Notes: generated from the sequence alone by a model not told the origin. A stretch of DNA of 64,000 bases from Desulfobulbaceae bacterium (GCA_011391865.1 JAABPV010000033.1:35722-99721); one strand, 5' to 3'. Positions 37,455 to 46,381 are shown, counted from the stretch's first letter. Program-made: numbers and translations.

Positions 37455-37520
37455 GCTCATCGCCTGGTTCAGCGGCATCCAGCGGATGTGTCATGCGCCA
37501 AGCGATGAAAAGAGCGAAGA
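37455..37520 (+). pseudogene. Remnant of a DUF1360 gene 3' end
   Basis: Bases 37455-37482 are identical to 36952-36979 and encode the same LIAWFSGIQ; similarity fades over the next 35 bases. It looks like a decayed duplicate of the DUF1360 gene tail. Confidence 0.4.
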
Positions 37521-37529
37521 AGGGTCACA

Positions 37530-38489
37530 TCACTGCGCCGGATGCCGTTCCGCTAGGCCGCGCAGGCGGGCGAGATACTCCTCCTTGCGGGTCAGCTGGC
37601 TGTTGGCCTCCATCTCCCGGATCAGCGGCTGAATCATGCTGCCGATGTTTATACCGTGGCTGTTGAGGCTCCGCACGTTCGCTTCGTCAATCAGCAGCAG
37701 GGCGTAATAGTTGATCAGCAGACGGGTTCTTGCCTCGCGGCGGAAGAGATAGGAACGCCCGCCGATGGTGTTGAGGAAGAAAACAGAGTATTCATACGCC
37801 GTGTTAAAGGGCAGCTGCACGGTGTCTGCCGGGCAGTCCGGCCCGATGCTGGCGGCATGAAAGGCGGCGGCCATGTCTTCCAGCTGGCCCTGCTCCTGTT
37901 CCAGCAGTGTTTTGAGTAGCTGGATGTTGTCCTTGCCGATGACCCGGAAGAAATGAGCGGTGTTGGAAATCACCGTGTAGAGATCGTCAGTCTCTCGCAC
38001 TACCGCAGGCGACTTGGCGGCCAGCTTGTCCTTCATGCTGTCCAAATGCTTGCGTAGTGGCTGCCTGAGATTGAATTCCTTCAGATAGCTTTTCTTCTCT
38101 ATATCGTCAAGAAAGCCGCGCAGCTTGCCCGCCGCCTGAGAGCAGCTCATCGGCGGCGGCGCGGGCTGTCCTGCTGCCGGGACAAGAGCTGGTTGCTCCG
38201 GCTCGGCTGACGGCAGATTGACGCTTGCCGACGGCGGCTCAGTCTGCGTTCCTTGCTCTGCGGGCGGCCCGGCAATTTTCGCCTCCTGCTGCTCCGGCTT
38301 CTTCGGCTCTTCCGGCAGCTGAATGCCGACCGTTTTAGCCAGCACTTTGACTGCATCCCCTGCCTCTTGAGGAAATAGTACCCATGCTCCGGCCAGCACC
38401 GCTGCCAGCACGGTGCAGCCTAAAGCGATGGACTGAAGTGGCAGTTTCCCTCCCGTTCTCTCCGGCTTCCCGCGTTTCCTGCTCTTCAT
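37530..38489 (-). CDS. Membrane-anchored protein of unknown function
   Basis: 319 residues. A basic N-terminus (MKSRKRGKPERTGGK) precedes one TM helix (residues ~20-40), then a Pro/Glu/Gln-rich linker (~60-110) and a helical C-terminal domain containing LRGFLDDIEKKSYLKEFNLR, a single Cys pair and FFLNTIGGRSYLFRREARTR. This is a type II membrane topology with a periplasmic domain. I do not recognise the domain. It is transcribed away from ppaC. Confidence 0.55.
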   Translation of the reverse strand: MKSRKRGKPERTGGKLPLQSIALGCTVLAAVLAGAWVLFPQEAGDAVKVLAKTVGIQLPEEPKKPEQQEAKIAGPPAEQGTQTEPPSASVNLPSAEPEQPALVPAAGQPAPPPMSCSQAAGKLRGFLDDIEKKSYLKEFNLRQPLRKHLDSMKDKLAAKSPAVVRETDDLYTVISNTAHFFRVIGKDNIQLLKTLLEQEQGQLEDMAAAFHAASIGPDCPADTVQLPFNTAYEYSVFFLNTIGGRSYLFRREARTRLLINYYALLLIDEANVRSLNSHGINIGSMIQPLIREMEANSQLTRKEEYLARLRGLAERHPAQ

Positions 38490-38614
38490 GGCTTTCCTGC
38501 TGTTTTATGGATTTTTTCTGAATGTTCAGCTCTACTCTATCAGATTGCTGGTGCTGTCGGCAAAGAAAAAACTGGGCGGCATCGGCAGGGCGCGAGAATG
38601 CGCCGCTTTTCCCC

Positions 38615-38643
38615 TTGACGCTGCCAGCCGAACGGGATAAATA
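38615..38643 (+). promoter_or_regulatory. Candidate sigma-70 promoter of ppaC
   Basis: TTGACG (38615-38620), a 17-base spacer and TAAATA (38638-38643). It lies about 100 bases before the ppaC start. Confidence 0.45.
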
Positions 38644-38746
38644 GTACAGGAAACATTTTTTCAGTCCATACGGGGGTCGCTTCCGGCGGAACCTGCGCAT
38701 AAAAATACGTTGCTGCATACTTTCATCCCTTCAGGAGGATACTAAG

Positions 38747-39673
38747 ATGGCTGTTTATGTAACTGGTCATAAAAACCCGGACACCGATTCCGTCACCGCT
38801 GCAATCGCTTACGCCGAGCTGCTGAAGGCCCAAGGCACCGACGCGATTGCATCCATGCAGGGCGAGCTGAACCCGGAGACTCAGGCTGTGCTGCGCCGTT
38901 TCAACGTGCCTGCGCCGGAGATCATGAAGGATGCGGCTGGCAAGACCGTTGCCTTGGTTGATCACAGCGACCTGAAGCAGGCCCCGGACAACCTGAGCGC
39001 AGATAACGTGGTTGCCATTGTTGATCATCACAAGATCGGTGACGTGACCACCAACAGCCCGATTTTCTGCTACGTTAAGCCTGTTGGCTGCACCGGCACT
39101 GTGCTGAAGCAACTCTATGATGTAGAGGGCGTTGCTATTCAGCCGAAGATTGCTGGCCTGATGATGTCCGCTATCCTCAGCGACACCGTCAACTTCAAAT
39201 CCCCGACCTGCACCGAAGAGGATAAGAAGGCCGTTGCCGAGCTGAAGCAGATTGCCGCTGTTCAGGACACTGACGCGCTGTTCATGGAGATGCTGAAGGC
39301 CAAAAGTGCCATTGACGGCGTTCCGGCCATGGACCTGCTCAACCGCGATTACAAAGACTTCGACATGAAGGGCAAGACCATCGGCTGCGGCCAGATAGAG
39401 CTTGCCGCTTTGGATCAGGCCACCCCGGCCATCCGCGAGGCTCTGTACAAGGCCATGCAGGAGAAGAAGGCAGCAGGCGGCCAGCACACTGTGCTGCTGA
39501 TGCTGACCGATGTTGTCAAAGAGGGCACCGAGCTGATGGTGCTGTCCAATGACGCTTCGATGATCGAAGGCGCATTCAACACCAAGATGAGCGGCAACTC
39601 CATGTGGATTCCCGGCATGATGAGCCGCAAGAAGCAGACCATCCCCAACCTCCAGAAGGCGTTCGGCTGCTGA
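38747..39673 (+). CDS. ppaC: Manganese-dependent inorganic pyrophosphatase (family II)
   Basis: The enzyme hydrolyses pyrophosphate to phosphate in the cytosol. The 308-residue DHH/DHHA2 protein starts after AGGAGG and has the family II motifs GHKNPDTDSV (His and two Asp metal ligands), VDHSD, VDHHK and the C-terminal SRKKQ substrate motif (MSRKKQTIPNL). Codon use is strongly biased like that of sat, implying high expression. In a sulfate activator it would pull the Sat reaction forward. Confidence 0.95.
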   Translation: MAVYVTGHKNPDTDSVTAAIAYAELLKAQGTDAIASMQGELNPETQAVLRRFNVPAPEIMKDAAGKTVALVDHSDLKQAPDNLSADNVVAIVDHHKIGDVTTNSPIFCYVKPVGCTGTVLKQLYDVEGVAIQPKIAGLMMSAILSDTVNFKSPTCTEEDKKAVAELKQIAAVQDTDALFMEMLKAKSAIDGVPAMDLLNRDYKDFDMKGKTIGCGQIELAALDQATPAIREALYKAMQEKKAAGGQHTVLLMLTDVVKEGTELMVLSNDASMIEGAFNTKMSGNSMWIPGMMSRKKQTIPNLQKAFGC

Positions 39674-39712
39674 TGCAAGCTGAACCGGGGGCTGCATTCC
39701 GGCAGTGATATG

Positions 39713-39750
39713 AAAAGGATCGGCGGCAGCGTCGATCCTTTTGTGTTTTT
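39713..39750 (+). terminator. Rho-independent terminator after ppaC
   Basis: AAAAGGATCG (39713-39722) and CGATCCTTTT (39733-39742) form a 10-bp stem followed by a T-rich stretch ending near 39750. Confidence 0.75.
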
Positions 39751-39771
39751 TCGACAGGAGATGAGAAGAAA

Positions 39772-40044
39772 TTGAATTACGAGTGGGATGAGATAAAGGC
39801 GGTCTCGAATATCGAAAAGCATGGAGTCAGCTTTGACGAAGCCGCCACCGTGTTTCTTGATCCTCTCGCACTATCAGGCCCAGATCCAGACCATTCCAAC
39901 AAAGAAGACCGTTATATCACATTCGGTCATTCGAGTTTGGGAAGACTGCTTTCTGTATGTCACACGTATCGCATAGGCACTATCAGAATTATTACCGCTC
40001 GACTCGCAACACGAGGTGAAAGGAAGCTCTATGAAGAAGGCTGA
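39772..40044 (+). CDS. brnT: BrnT family toxin
   Basis: 90 residues with a TTG start. The sequence YEWDEIKAVSNIEKHGVSFDEAATVF, then a central DRYITFGHSSLGRLLSV and C-terminal RIITARLATRGERKLYEE, is the BrnT ribonuclease toxin family. Usually it pairs with BrnA. Here the following gene overlaps it by 14 bases and takes the antitoxin place. The overlap indicates co-expression. Confidence 0.85.
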   Translation: MNYEWDEIKAVSNIEKHGVSFDEAATVFLDPLALSGPDPDHSNKEDRYITFGHSSLGRLLSVCHTYRIGTIRIITARLATRGERKLYEEG

Positions 40045-40288
40045 AGACGACATGCGCCCAGAATATCAACGTTCTGATTTTAAAAAGCTCGAACGTGGGA
40101 AGTTTTTCACTGAAGCAGAAGCAAGCATGTCAGTCGCGCTGCTTGAGCCTGAGATTGCCAAGGCATTTCCGACCTCCAAGGCAGTCAATGAAGCGTTGCA
40201 TGGCCTTCTGAGCATTGCAGAACAGGCATCACGTATAATCAGTGCTTCGAGCGAATGCCAAGGAAAGCGCGGCACCGCTGCGCGGTAG
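40031..40288 (+). CDS. Antitoxin partner of BrnT
   Basis: 85 residues from the ATG at 40031, within the end of brnT. The sequence DDMRPEYQRSDFKKLERGKF...SVALLEPEIAKAFPTSKAVNEAL matches a small protein family that commonly follows BrnT genes; ribbon-helix-helix type binding is likely through AVNEALHGLL. It should neutralise the toxin and repress the pair. Its 3' end reads into the leader of aroB. Confidence 0.7.
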   Translation: MKKAEDDMRPEYQRSDFKKLERGKFFTEAEASMSVALLEPEIAKAFPTSKAVNEALHGLLSIAEQASRIISASSECQGKRGTAAR

Positions 40289-40349
40289 TCTTGTTTTTCA
40301 GAAAACGGCCCAAGCGTTCTTGCTGCGCAATATATCAAAACAATTTGAG

Positions 40350-41438
40350 ATGACAGAAACTTTAGTAACCGTCGGCCTTGGCGAGCGCAGTTATCCAATT
40401 CGGATCAGCTCCGGCCTGCTGGACAAAATCGGCCCTGATTTGCATGAACGCAAGATCGGCAGCAAATACGGCGTGATCAGTGACGACCGTGTGGCGGCAT
40501 TGTACGGCGGTCGCTTCATGCAGTCGCTGGCCGCAGCGGGCTTGCAAGCCGAACTGATCACTACTTTCCCGGCAGGCGAGGCGAGCAAGCATCTCCAGAC
40601 CATCGCTGCGCTCTCCAGCGAACTGGCCCAGCGCGGTTTTGACCGCAAAACCGCCCTCATCGCCCTTGGCGGCGGCGTGACTGGCGACATCACCGGCTTT
40701 CTCGCCTCAATCTATCTTCGCGGCATTCCCTTTGTGCAAGTGCCGACCACTCTGCTTTCACAGGTGGACAGCTCGGTCGGCGGCAAAACCGGCGTGGACA
40801 TCCCGGAAGGCAAGAATCTCGTCGGCACGTTCTATCAGCCCAAGGCTGTCTATATTGATACTGACGTGCTCAACACATTGCCCGTTGCAGAGCTGCGCGG
40901 CGGTTTAGCTGAAGTCATCAAGTACGGCGTGATCAATGATGCAGATTTTTTTGCTTTCTTAGAGCAGGAGCGCGAGGCCGTCTTTGCCCTCCAGCAGGAC
41001 GTACTGACCAAGCTCATCGCCCGCTGCTGCGAGATCAAGGCGTGGGTGGTGGAGCAGGATGAGCGTGAGGGCGGCCTGCGCCGGATTCTCAACTTTGGCC
41101 ACACTATCGGCCATGCGGTCGAGGCGGCTTCAGGTTTCCGACTGATTCATGGCTATGCGGTGGCGATCGGCATGTGCGCGGCAGCGGACTTGGCGGTGCG
41201 CACAGGCTGCCTTGCCGCCGAAGAGGCGGAGCGCATCCGCCGCCTGATTGCCGCTTACGGCCTGCCGACCACGATTCCTGCCGACCTTGACCGCGAGGCG
41301 ATCAAAAGATATCTGCTCACCGATAAAAAAACGGTGGGCGGGAGAGTCTTCTATGTTCTGCCGGAGCGCGTCGGCGCGGTGAAAATTACTGATCGGGTGC
41401 GGGAAGAGGATGTGGAGGCGGTGCTGCAAACTTCCTGA
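40350..41438 (+). CDS. aroB: 3-dehydroquinate synthase
   Basis: AroB converts DAHP to 3-dehydroquinate in the shikimate pathway, using NAD and a divalent metal. The start at 40350 gives 362 residues. NAD site GGGVTGDITGFLASIYLRG, the substrate segment DSSVGGKTGVD and the metal ligands in GLAEVIKYG, ILNFGHTIGHAVE and LIHGYAVAIGM are all present. The protein is full length. It lies 61 bases after the antitoxin gene. Confidence 0.95.
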   Translation: MTETLVTVGLGERSYPIRISSGLLDKIGPDLHERKIGSKYGVISDDRVAALYGGRFMQSLAAAGLQAELITTFPAGEASKHLQTIAALSSELAQRGFDRKTALIALGGGVTGDITGFLASIYLRGIPFVQVPTTLLSQVDSSVGGKTGVDIPEGKNLVGTFYQPKAVYIDTDVLNTLPVAELRGGLAEVIKYGVINDADFFAFLEQEREAVFALQQDVLTKLIARCCEIKAWVVEQDEREGGLRRILNFGHTIGHAVEAASGFRLIHGYAVAIGMCAAADLAVRTGCLAAEEAERIRRLIAAYGLPTTIPADLDREAIKRYLLTDKKTVGGRVFYVLPERVGAVKITDRVREEDVEAVLQTS

Positions 41439-41506
41439 TATGTCTGCCGATATGGAACGCGCAGAAACGGCTGAAAGCCAGGTGGTCGTTTTTGCAACAA
41501 AATAAT

Positions 41507-41536
41507 TTGCATCCAAGTCTGCCGCTGTGATACAAT
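41507..41536 (+). promoter_or_regulatory. Candidate promoter of the Cys-rich DUF1566 protein
   Basis: TTGCAT (41507-41512), an 18-base spacer and TACAAT (41531-41536), about 30 bases before the start codon. Confidence 0.45.
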
Positions 41537-41564
41537 AAAAGAAAACTATCAAGGAGGTATGATT

Positions 41565-42482
41565 ATGAAGAAGATATTTCTGCCGTTGGGGCTTCTCGCG
41601 CTGATCGCCGCGCCGTCGGCAGGATTAGCAAAGCTGGTGCTGGATATTCCGCCGATTTTGGCAGGAAAACCGCCTGTTCCTTGCGAAGATGATACAGGTT
41701 GCACATCCGGTAAGAAATGCTGTAGCGGCTCGTGTTATTCCGATGTCACAAATTTTTGCTACAATGACAAAGTGTATGCAAAAAGTAATGGATTCGAGTG
41801 TGGCGGTACATATTACCCCACAGGCGTTGGTTACTGCTGCGGTGACCAGCATTATGCCACAACCGATGGATTCTGCTGCGAAGAACAGCATCGCACGTCA
41901 GGGGTATGCTGCGATGGCGATTACTACGCAGACGCTTGTCCTGCTCCTTCTGGGCCGACAAATCTTTTGAACGACACTGGCATCGTGACCCCTACAGGCG
42001 GCGGGCAGGATGCTGATTTCGGCAGGGACAAAACTCACCCCGATGACACCGACGGCTGGAAAGGCTTCAGCTTCACCTCAATTAACTCCACCTGTGTATT
42101 GGACAATGTCACAGGGCTTGCATGGGAAGTGAAGACTACTGCAAACACTGGTTCAACATATAATTGGACAGGTGCTAAATCCTATGCGGAAGGATTCACA
42201 GGCTGCAACGGCAGCACGACATACACTTGCCGTCTCCCCACAGTGAAAGAACTGCTCGGAATAGTGCACTTTGGCAAGGCCGCTGCGCCGTTCATTGATC
42301 CAACATTCTTTCCAAACACTGCTTCAGCAACGCACCTAAGCGGGACAGAAGTTGCCAATGCTTCTTCTTCGCCTTCTACGCAGGTATGGGGTGTTGATTT
42401 TTTTCTGGGAAATACTGATAATGCAATTTCCAAAGAGAGTGACGGCTATCGTGTGCGAGCGGTATGTGTCCCCAAACCATAA
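41565..42482 (+). CDS. Secreted Cys-rich protein with C-terminal DUF1566 domain
   Basis: 305 residues; the start at 41565 is preferred because AAGGAGG (41551-41557) is too close to the ATG at 41559. A signal peptide ends near SAGLA. Residues ~30-125 carry many Cys in knot-like spacing (GCTSGKKCCSGSCYSD, GYCCGDQHY, GVCCDGDYY). The C-terminal half is a DUF1566/Lcl-type domain (VLDNVTGLAWEVK, YTCRLPTVKELLGIV, GYRVRAVC). Such domains are lectin-like folds on secreted proteins. It is followed by a second DUF1566 protein. Oxidised Cys agree with an extracytoplasmic place. Confidence 0.7.
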   Translation: MKKIFLPLGLLALIAAPSAGLAKLVLDIPPILAGKPPVPCEDDTGCTSGKKCCSGSCYSDVTNFCYNDKVYAKSNGFECGGTYYPTGVGYCCGDQHYATTDGFCCEEQHRTSGVCCDGDYYADACPAPSGPTNLLNDTGIVTPTGGGQDADFGRDKTHPDDTDGWKGFSFTSINSTCVLDNVTGLAWEVKTTANTGSTYNWTGAKSYAEGFTGCNGSTTYTCRLPTVKELLGIVHFGKAAAPFIDPTFFPNTASATHLSGTEVANASSSPSTQVWGVDFFLGNTDNAISKESDGYRVRAVCVPKP

Positions 42483-42507
42483 GTAACCACAGACAGGAGG
42501 TGTTGCG

Positions 42508-43005
42508 ATGAGGCTCTTTGTTTATTGTTTTCTTACCGTATCGTTCTTAATCGCCAGTCCTGCTTTTGCCGGCTGCGACGCTGATCTTGCGAAATCAACA
42601 GAGCATTTAACCGTTAATGCAGATGGAACTGTCAGTGACAGCAAAACCAAGCTGATGTGGAAAAGATGCCCTGAGGGCTATACATACACGTCACCAAACA
42701 CTTGCACGGCAGGCGCAACTGCGACCTACACATGGAGTGTCGCCCTAACTCTTCCTGCTACTTTTGCAACTTATACTGACTGGCGGCTGCCGAATGTCAA
42801 GGAGCTGCAATCCATAGTGGAAGAACAATGTTCAGCACCTGCAATCAATGTAACAGCATTCCCCAATACTCCATCATCGAAAGTATGGGCCAATTCACCT
42901 TCAGCCGCATCTGGTTATGCTTGGTATGTTGATTTCAGCACAGGGACAGCCGTTGATGCGTTAAAGACTCAAAGTTACGGAGTCCGTTTGGTGCGCGATA
43001 TGTGA
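42508..43005 (+). CDS. Secreted DUF1566 domain protein
   Basis: 165 residues with AGGAGG upstream and a signal peptide ending SPAFAG. DUF1566 features: VSDSKTKLMWKRC, DWRLPNVKELQSIVEE, VWANSPSA...YAWYVDF and a C-terminal YGVRLVRD. It has four to five Cys. It sits 25 bases after the larger DUF1566 gene, so both form one unit ended by the terminator at 43061. Confidence 0.75.
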   Translation: MRLFVYCFLTVSFLIASPAFAGCDADLAKSTEHLTVNADGTVSDSKTKLMWKRCPEGYTYTSPNTCTAGATATYTWSVALTLPATFATYTDWRLPNVKELQSIVEEQCSAPAINVTAFPNTPSSKVWANSPSAASGYAWYVDFSTGTAVDALKTQSYGVRLVRDM

Positions 43006-43060
43006 TGGTACCAAATGTAACTGAGCCGCATTCCCCCGCATCCTGCTGTTGAGAAAATCA

Positions 43061-43096
43061 AAAAGATCAGGTATCCTTCGGGGGCCTGATCTTTTT
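43061..43096 (+). terminator. Rho-independent terminator
   Basis: AAAAGATCAGG (43061-43071) and CCTGATCTTTTT (43085-43096) flank a 13-base loop. It ends the DUF1566 pair. Confidence 0.8.
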
Positions 43097-43134
43097 GTTT
43101 CCACTCAGACCATCGAGCACCGCAGAACACAACC

Positions 43135-43626
43135 ATGCCTATCTACGAATTTCTCTGCCAAGACTGCAACACCATTTTCAATTTTTTCTCCAGCCGGATC
43201 AACACTGAAAAACGCCCTGACTGCCCGAAATGCGGCAGAAAGGAGCTTGCCCGGCAGGTCTCGGCCTTCGCTGTCATCGGCAAGGCCAAGGAGAGCGACG
43301 GCGACGATCCCTTGGCCGGAATGGACGAGAGCAAAATGGAGGCCGCCTTTGAAGGGCTGATGCGTGATGCCCAGGGCATGAACGAGGACGATCCCCGCCA
43401 GATGGCCCAGCTGATGCGCAAATTTTCTGACAAAACCGGCATCCGCCTCGGCGGGCCGATGGAGGAGGCCATCTCCCGCATGGAGGCTGGCGAAGACCCG
43501 GATGCGATAGAAAAGGAGATGGGCAATCTGCTGGATGCCGACGATGCCTTCAGCTTCGAGGGAATGAAGAAGAAAATCAGGTCCTCCAGCCAGCCTGTTC
43601 ATGACGAAACGCTGTATCAGCTCTGA
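43135..43626 (+). CDS. FmdB-like zinc ribbon protein
   Basis: 163 residues. The N-terminal zinc ribbon MPIYEFLCQDCNTIF...CPKCGRKELARQVSAF has two CxxC pairs and is the FmdB/CxxC_CXXC_SSSS type. The remaining ~110 residues are acidic and helical with Met-rich segments (MDESKMEAAFEGLMRDAQG). The molecular function of the family is not established. It stands before a repeat array and the SPFH operon. Confidence 0.75.
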   Translation: MPIYEFLCQDCNTIFNFFSSRINTEKRPDCPKCGRKELARQVSAFAVIGKAKESDGDDPLAGMDESKMEAAFEGLMRDAQGMNEDDPRQMAQLMRKFSDKTGIRLGGPMEEAISRMEAGEDPDAIEKEMGNLLDADDAFSFEGMKKKIRSSSQPVHDETLYQL

Positions 43627-43664
43627 GAGATAGTTTTTGCTAAACCAGCAAAAAGTTCTGTTCA

Positions 43665-43895
43665 GCAGAAAAAGGTTGCTGTTGAGCAACAAAAGGTTTC
43701 AGCTCGGCAGCAAAGGGCTTGTATCAAGCAGGAACGAAGTGCAGCCGAACAGCAAAGAAGTGCTGCTTGGCTGCGAACAAGTTTGGCTCGGCAGCAAAAG
43801 GTTGTTGCCGAGCAACAAAGAGGTTTTGCTTCACCGCGAAAGGATGCTGTCAAGCCGCAACTGTGTCTGGTCAAGCTGCAAAGAAGTTTTTCCGA
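43665..43895. repeat. 21-bp degenerate tandem repeat array (11 units)
   Basis: Eleven consecutive 21-bp units begin at 43665 and run to 43895; the word GCARCAAARRGTT opens many of them. The period is a multiple of three, so the plus frame 43637-43942 reads as heptads such as KEVLLGC, KRLLPSN and KEVLLHR, and the minus frame is also open. No ribosome binding site or family supports either ORF, so I treat the gap 43627-43992 as a non-coding repeat. Confidence 0.65.
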
Positions 43896-43992
43896 CTTGC
43901 GGACGTGTGAAAGCAAGGCCAATCCCTCCGCAGCTTGACTGAAAAAAGGGCGCAGCGAGGCATTGCAGGACGGAAAACACTTGGAGAGGGTC

Positions 43993-45132
43993 ATGAACAC
44001 CGACAACTTGATTTTTCTCGAAAATCTGGAGTGGTTCGACGAGACCGGCCAAGAGCTGTTGCATCGCCTGCCGGAACGTGGCTCTGGGGAAATTAAGTTC
44101 GGCGCGCAGCTCACGGTGCGCGAAAGCCAAGCGGCGGTGCTGTATTACAAGGGTAGGGCAGGGGATGCTTTCGGGCCGGGCCGCCACACCCTGCGCACCG
44201 GCAACATCCCGATCGTCACCAAGCTCCTCTCCGCGCCGTGGGCCTTCAGCAGCCCGCTGCGGGCTGAGGTCTATTTCGTCAACCTCAAGGTCTTCCCCAA
44301 CCTGAAATGGGGCACCCGCGACCCGGTGGCCTTCCGTGATTCCGAGCTGGGCTTTGTCCGCCTGCGGGCGCATGGGATGTTCAACATCCGAGTCATCCAG
44401 CCAGTGCTGTTCATCAACACCTTGGCCGGGACGATGGGCAAATACAACACCGGCCAGATTGAGGAATATCTGGGCCGGGTGATTGTCTCGCGGCTCAACG
44501 ACTATCTCGGCGAAACGCTGGACACCCTCTTCAGCCTGCCCGCGCAGTTTGATGAGATGGCCGAGGCCATGAAGCAGCGTTTGGTCAAGGATTTCGTCCG
44601 CTTCGGCTTGGCCTTGGATGATCTGCACATCAACTCCATCACTCCGCCGGAGGAGGTGCAGGCCGCGATTGACGACCGCAGCCGCCTCGGCGCGATCAAG
44701 GACATGGACGGCTTTGTCCGCATGAAAGCGGCGATGGCGATGGAAAAAGCGGCGACAGCCAACAACGAGGCCGGAGCCGCACTCGGCATGGGCATGGGGC
44801 TGATGATGCCCGGACTTTTCGCAGCGACTTCGGCAAGCGGGGCTTCGACAGGCTCGGCTTCGGCAAGCTCAGCCGCCAGCTCAGTCCAGTGTTCGGACTG
44901 CGGCAACCGCATTCCCGCTGATGCCCGGTTCTGTCCGCTCTGCGGCCACCAGCAGATTATTCTCATGCAGTGCGCCAACTGCGGCACGAATCTCACACCA
45001 GAAGCTAAGTTCTGTTCCCGCTGCGGCCACCCGGCGGACGAAAAACCGGTGGTGGCGGTCTGCTCGGCCTGCAATCAGGAGAATCTGCCCGGCGCAAAAT
45101 TCTGCGGCGGCTGCGGCCTGAGACTCCGCTGA
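43993..45132 (+). CDS. SPFH domain protein with C-terminal zinc ribbons
   Basis: 379 residues from the ATG after GGAGAGGG. Residues ~10-270 are an SPFH (band 7/virion core-like) domain: QLTVRESQAAVLYYKGRAGDAFGPGRHTLRTGNIP, then YFVNLKVFPNLKWGTRDPV and a helical AIKDMDGFVRMKAAMAMEKA. A Gly/Ala/Ser linker leads to three zinc ribbons (CSDCGNRIP...CPLCG, CANCGTNL...CSRCG, CSACNQEN...CGGCG). There is no TM segment, so it is cytosolic or peripheral. The next gene starts one base after its stop and has related zinc fingers, indicating a joint complex of unknown role. Confidence 0.8.
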   Translation: MNTDNLIFLENLEWFDETGQELLHRLPERGSGEIKFGAQLTVRESQAAVLYYKGRAGDAFGPGRHTLRTGNIPIVTKLLSAPWAFSSPLRAEVYFVNLKVFPNLKWGTRDPVAFRDSELGFVRLRAHGMFNIRVIQPVLFINTLAGTMGKYNTGQIEEYLGRVIVSRLNDYLGETLDTLFSLPAQFDEMAEAMKQRLVKDFVRFGLALDDLHINSITPPEEVQAAIDDRSRLGAIKDMDGFVRMKAAMAMEKAATANNEAGAALGMGMGLMMPGLFAATSASGASTGSASASSAASSVQCSDCGNRIPADARFCPLCGHQQIILMQCANCGTNLTPEAKFCSRCGHPADEKPVVAVCSACNQENLPGAKFCGGCGLRLR

Positions 45133-45133
45133 A

Positions 45134-46381
45134 ATGGAAATCCGGGTCGAGCAGCCCTGTCCCCAGTGCGGCGGCGCAGTCACTTTGTCAGCAGCCGACC
45201 GTCTGCTGTCCTGCCCGTACTGCCGGGTGAAAAATTTTCTTCTCACCGGCGGCGGGCCGTTCCGCTACGCCCTGCCTAACAAGGCTAAAGATCAGGCCCG
45301 GCTGATCTACGCCCCCTATCTCCGCTTCAAGGGCAACATCTTTTCTGTCTCCGAAACAGGGGTTTCACACCGGATCGTGGACACCACCCATGAGGGCTGC
45401 GGCCTGCCCAGCCTGCCTGCCTCGCTCGGCCTGCGCCCGCAGGCGATGAGCCTGTCCCGTGTCAGCAGCGAAACCAAAGGCCGCTTTCTGCCCTTGGCGA
45501 TTGAGCCACGGAAGATTTTTGAAAAGGCGACCAAACTGCACAACCTGATTGAGGGTAGCAACGGCGGCGAGGTTTATCACCACGCCTTCATCGGGGAAAC
45601 CGTCAGCTTCATTTATCTGCCTCTGCTGGCGCGTGAGGACGGCCTTTTTGACGCAGTGCTCGGCCAGCCGTTGATGACCTCCAGCGGTGCAATGGGCGGC
45701 CAACCCTTTCAGCCGCACTGGCAGATGAAGTTTCTTGCCGCGCTCTGCCCGCGCTGCGGCGGCAATCTCGACGGCGAGGGCGACTGCGTGGTCGCCACCT
45801 GCGCCAATTGCGATTCCGCTTGGCAGATTGGTGCTGAGGGGCTGGAGCGCACGGCCTGCAAAATCCTCCCGGTCAGCAAGGATCAAGCCGAACCGGCCAT
45901 GCATTTGCCTTTCTGGAAAATTCAGGTCAAGCTGCACAGCTTGCAGATCAGCACCTTCGCCGACTTCGTCGAGCGCACCAACCAGCCGCTGGCTGTCCGC
46001 CCGGAATGGCGCAGGATGGCGATGCAGTTCTGGATTCCCGCCTTCAAGCTGCGCCCGGAGATTTTTCTCCGCACCGGCAGACAGATCACAGTCAGCCAGC
46101 GGCAGTTCGGGCCAGAGCGGGACATGCGGATGAAGGCCGCTGTCCGTCCGCATCCGGTAACGCTGCCTCTGAGCGAGGCTAGGCAGTCGATCAAGGTCAT
46201 GCTGGCTTTCGCCGCCGCCAACGGGCGGGCCGTTTACGCCAAGCTGCCCGGCGCGGAGCCGGAAGTGCTGGCCGCCTCTTTGGTCTTCTTGCCCTTCAGC
46301 GACCGCCAGCACGACTGGGTGCAGTCGCATTCCGGCGTGTCGGTCAACAAGAGCATACTCCAGTTCGGCAGAAATTTATGA
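45134..46381 (+). CDS. Zinc ribbon protein of unknown function, partner of the SPFH protein
   Basis: 415 residues. The N-terminal ribbon CPQCGGAVTLSAADRLLSCPYC is followed by a long domain with RYALPNKAK...ARLIYAPYLRFKG, a second ribbon CPRCGGNLDGEGDCVVATCANC near residue 205, then a C-terminal segment with YAKLPGAEPEVLAASLVFLPF. It has no TM. It is tightly coupled: one base after the SPFH stop, and its own stop overlaps the deaminase start. I do not recognise the main domain. Confidence 0.65.
   Translation: MEIRVEQPCPQCGGAVTLSAADRLLSCPYCRVKNFLLTGGGPFRYALPNKAKDQARLIYAPYLRFKGNIFSVSETGVSHRIVDTTHEGCGLPSLPASLGLRPQAMSLSRVSSETKGRFLPLAIEPRKIFEKATKLHNLIEGSNGGEVYHHAFIGETVSFIYLPLLAREDGLFDAVLGQPLMTSSGAMGGQPFQPHWQMKFLAALCPRCGGNLDGEGDCVVATCANCDSAWQIGAEGLERTACKILPVSKDQAEPAMHLPFWKIQVKLHSLQISTFADFVERTNQPLAVRPEWRRMAMQFWIPAFKLRPEIFLRTGRQITVSQRQFGPERDMRMKAAVRPHPVTLPLSEARQSIKVMLAFAAANGRAVYAKLPGAEPEVLAASLVFLPFSDRQHDWVQSHSGVSVNKSILQFGRNL

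Noticed and set aside
38723..39697. Long antisense frame over ppaC
   Set aside because: It mirrors the strongly biased codons of ppaC and matches no family I know.
43637..43942. Open frame over the 21-bp array as a protein gene
   Set aside because: No ribosome binding site, both strands are open because of the 21-bp period, and no family is recognised; kept as a repeat.
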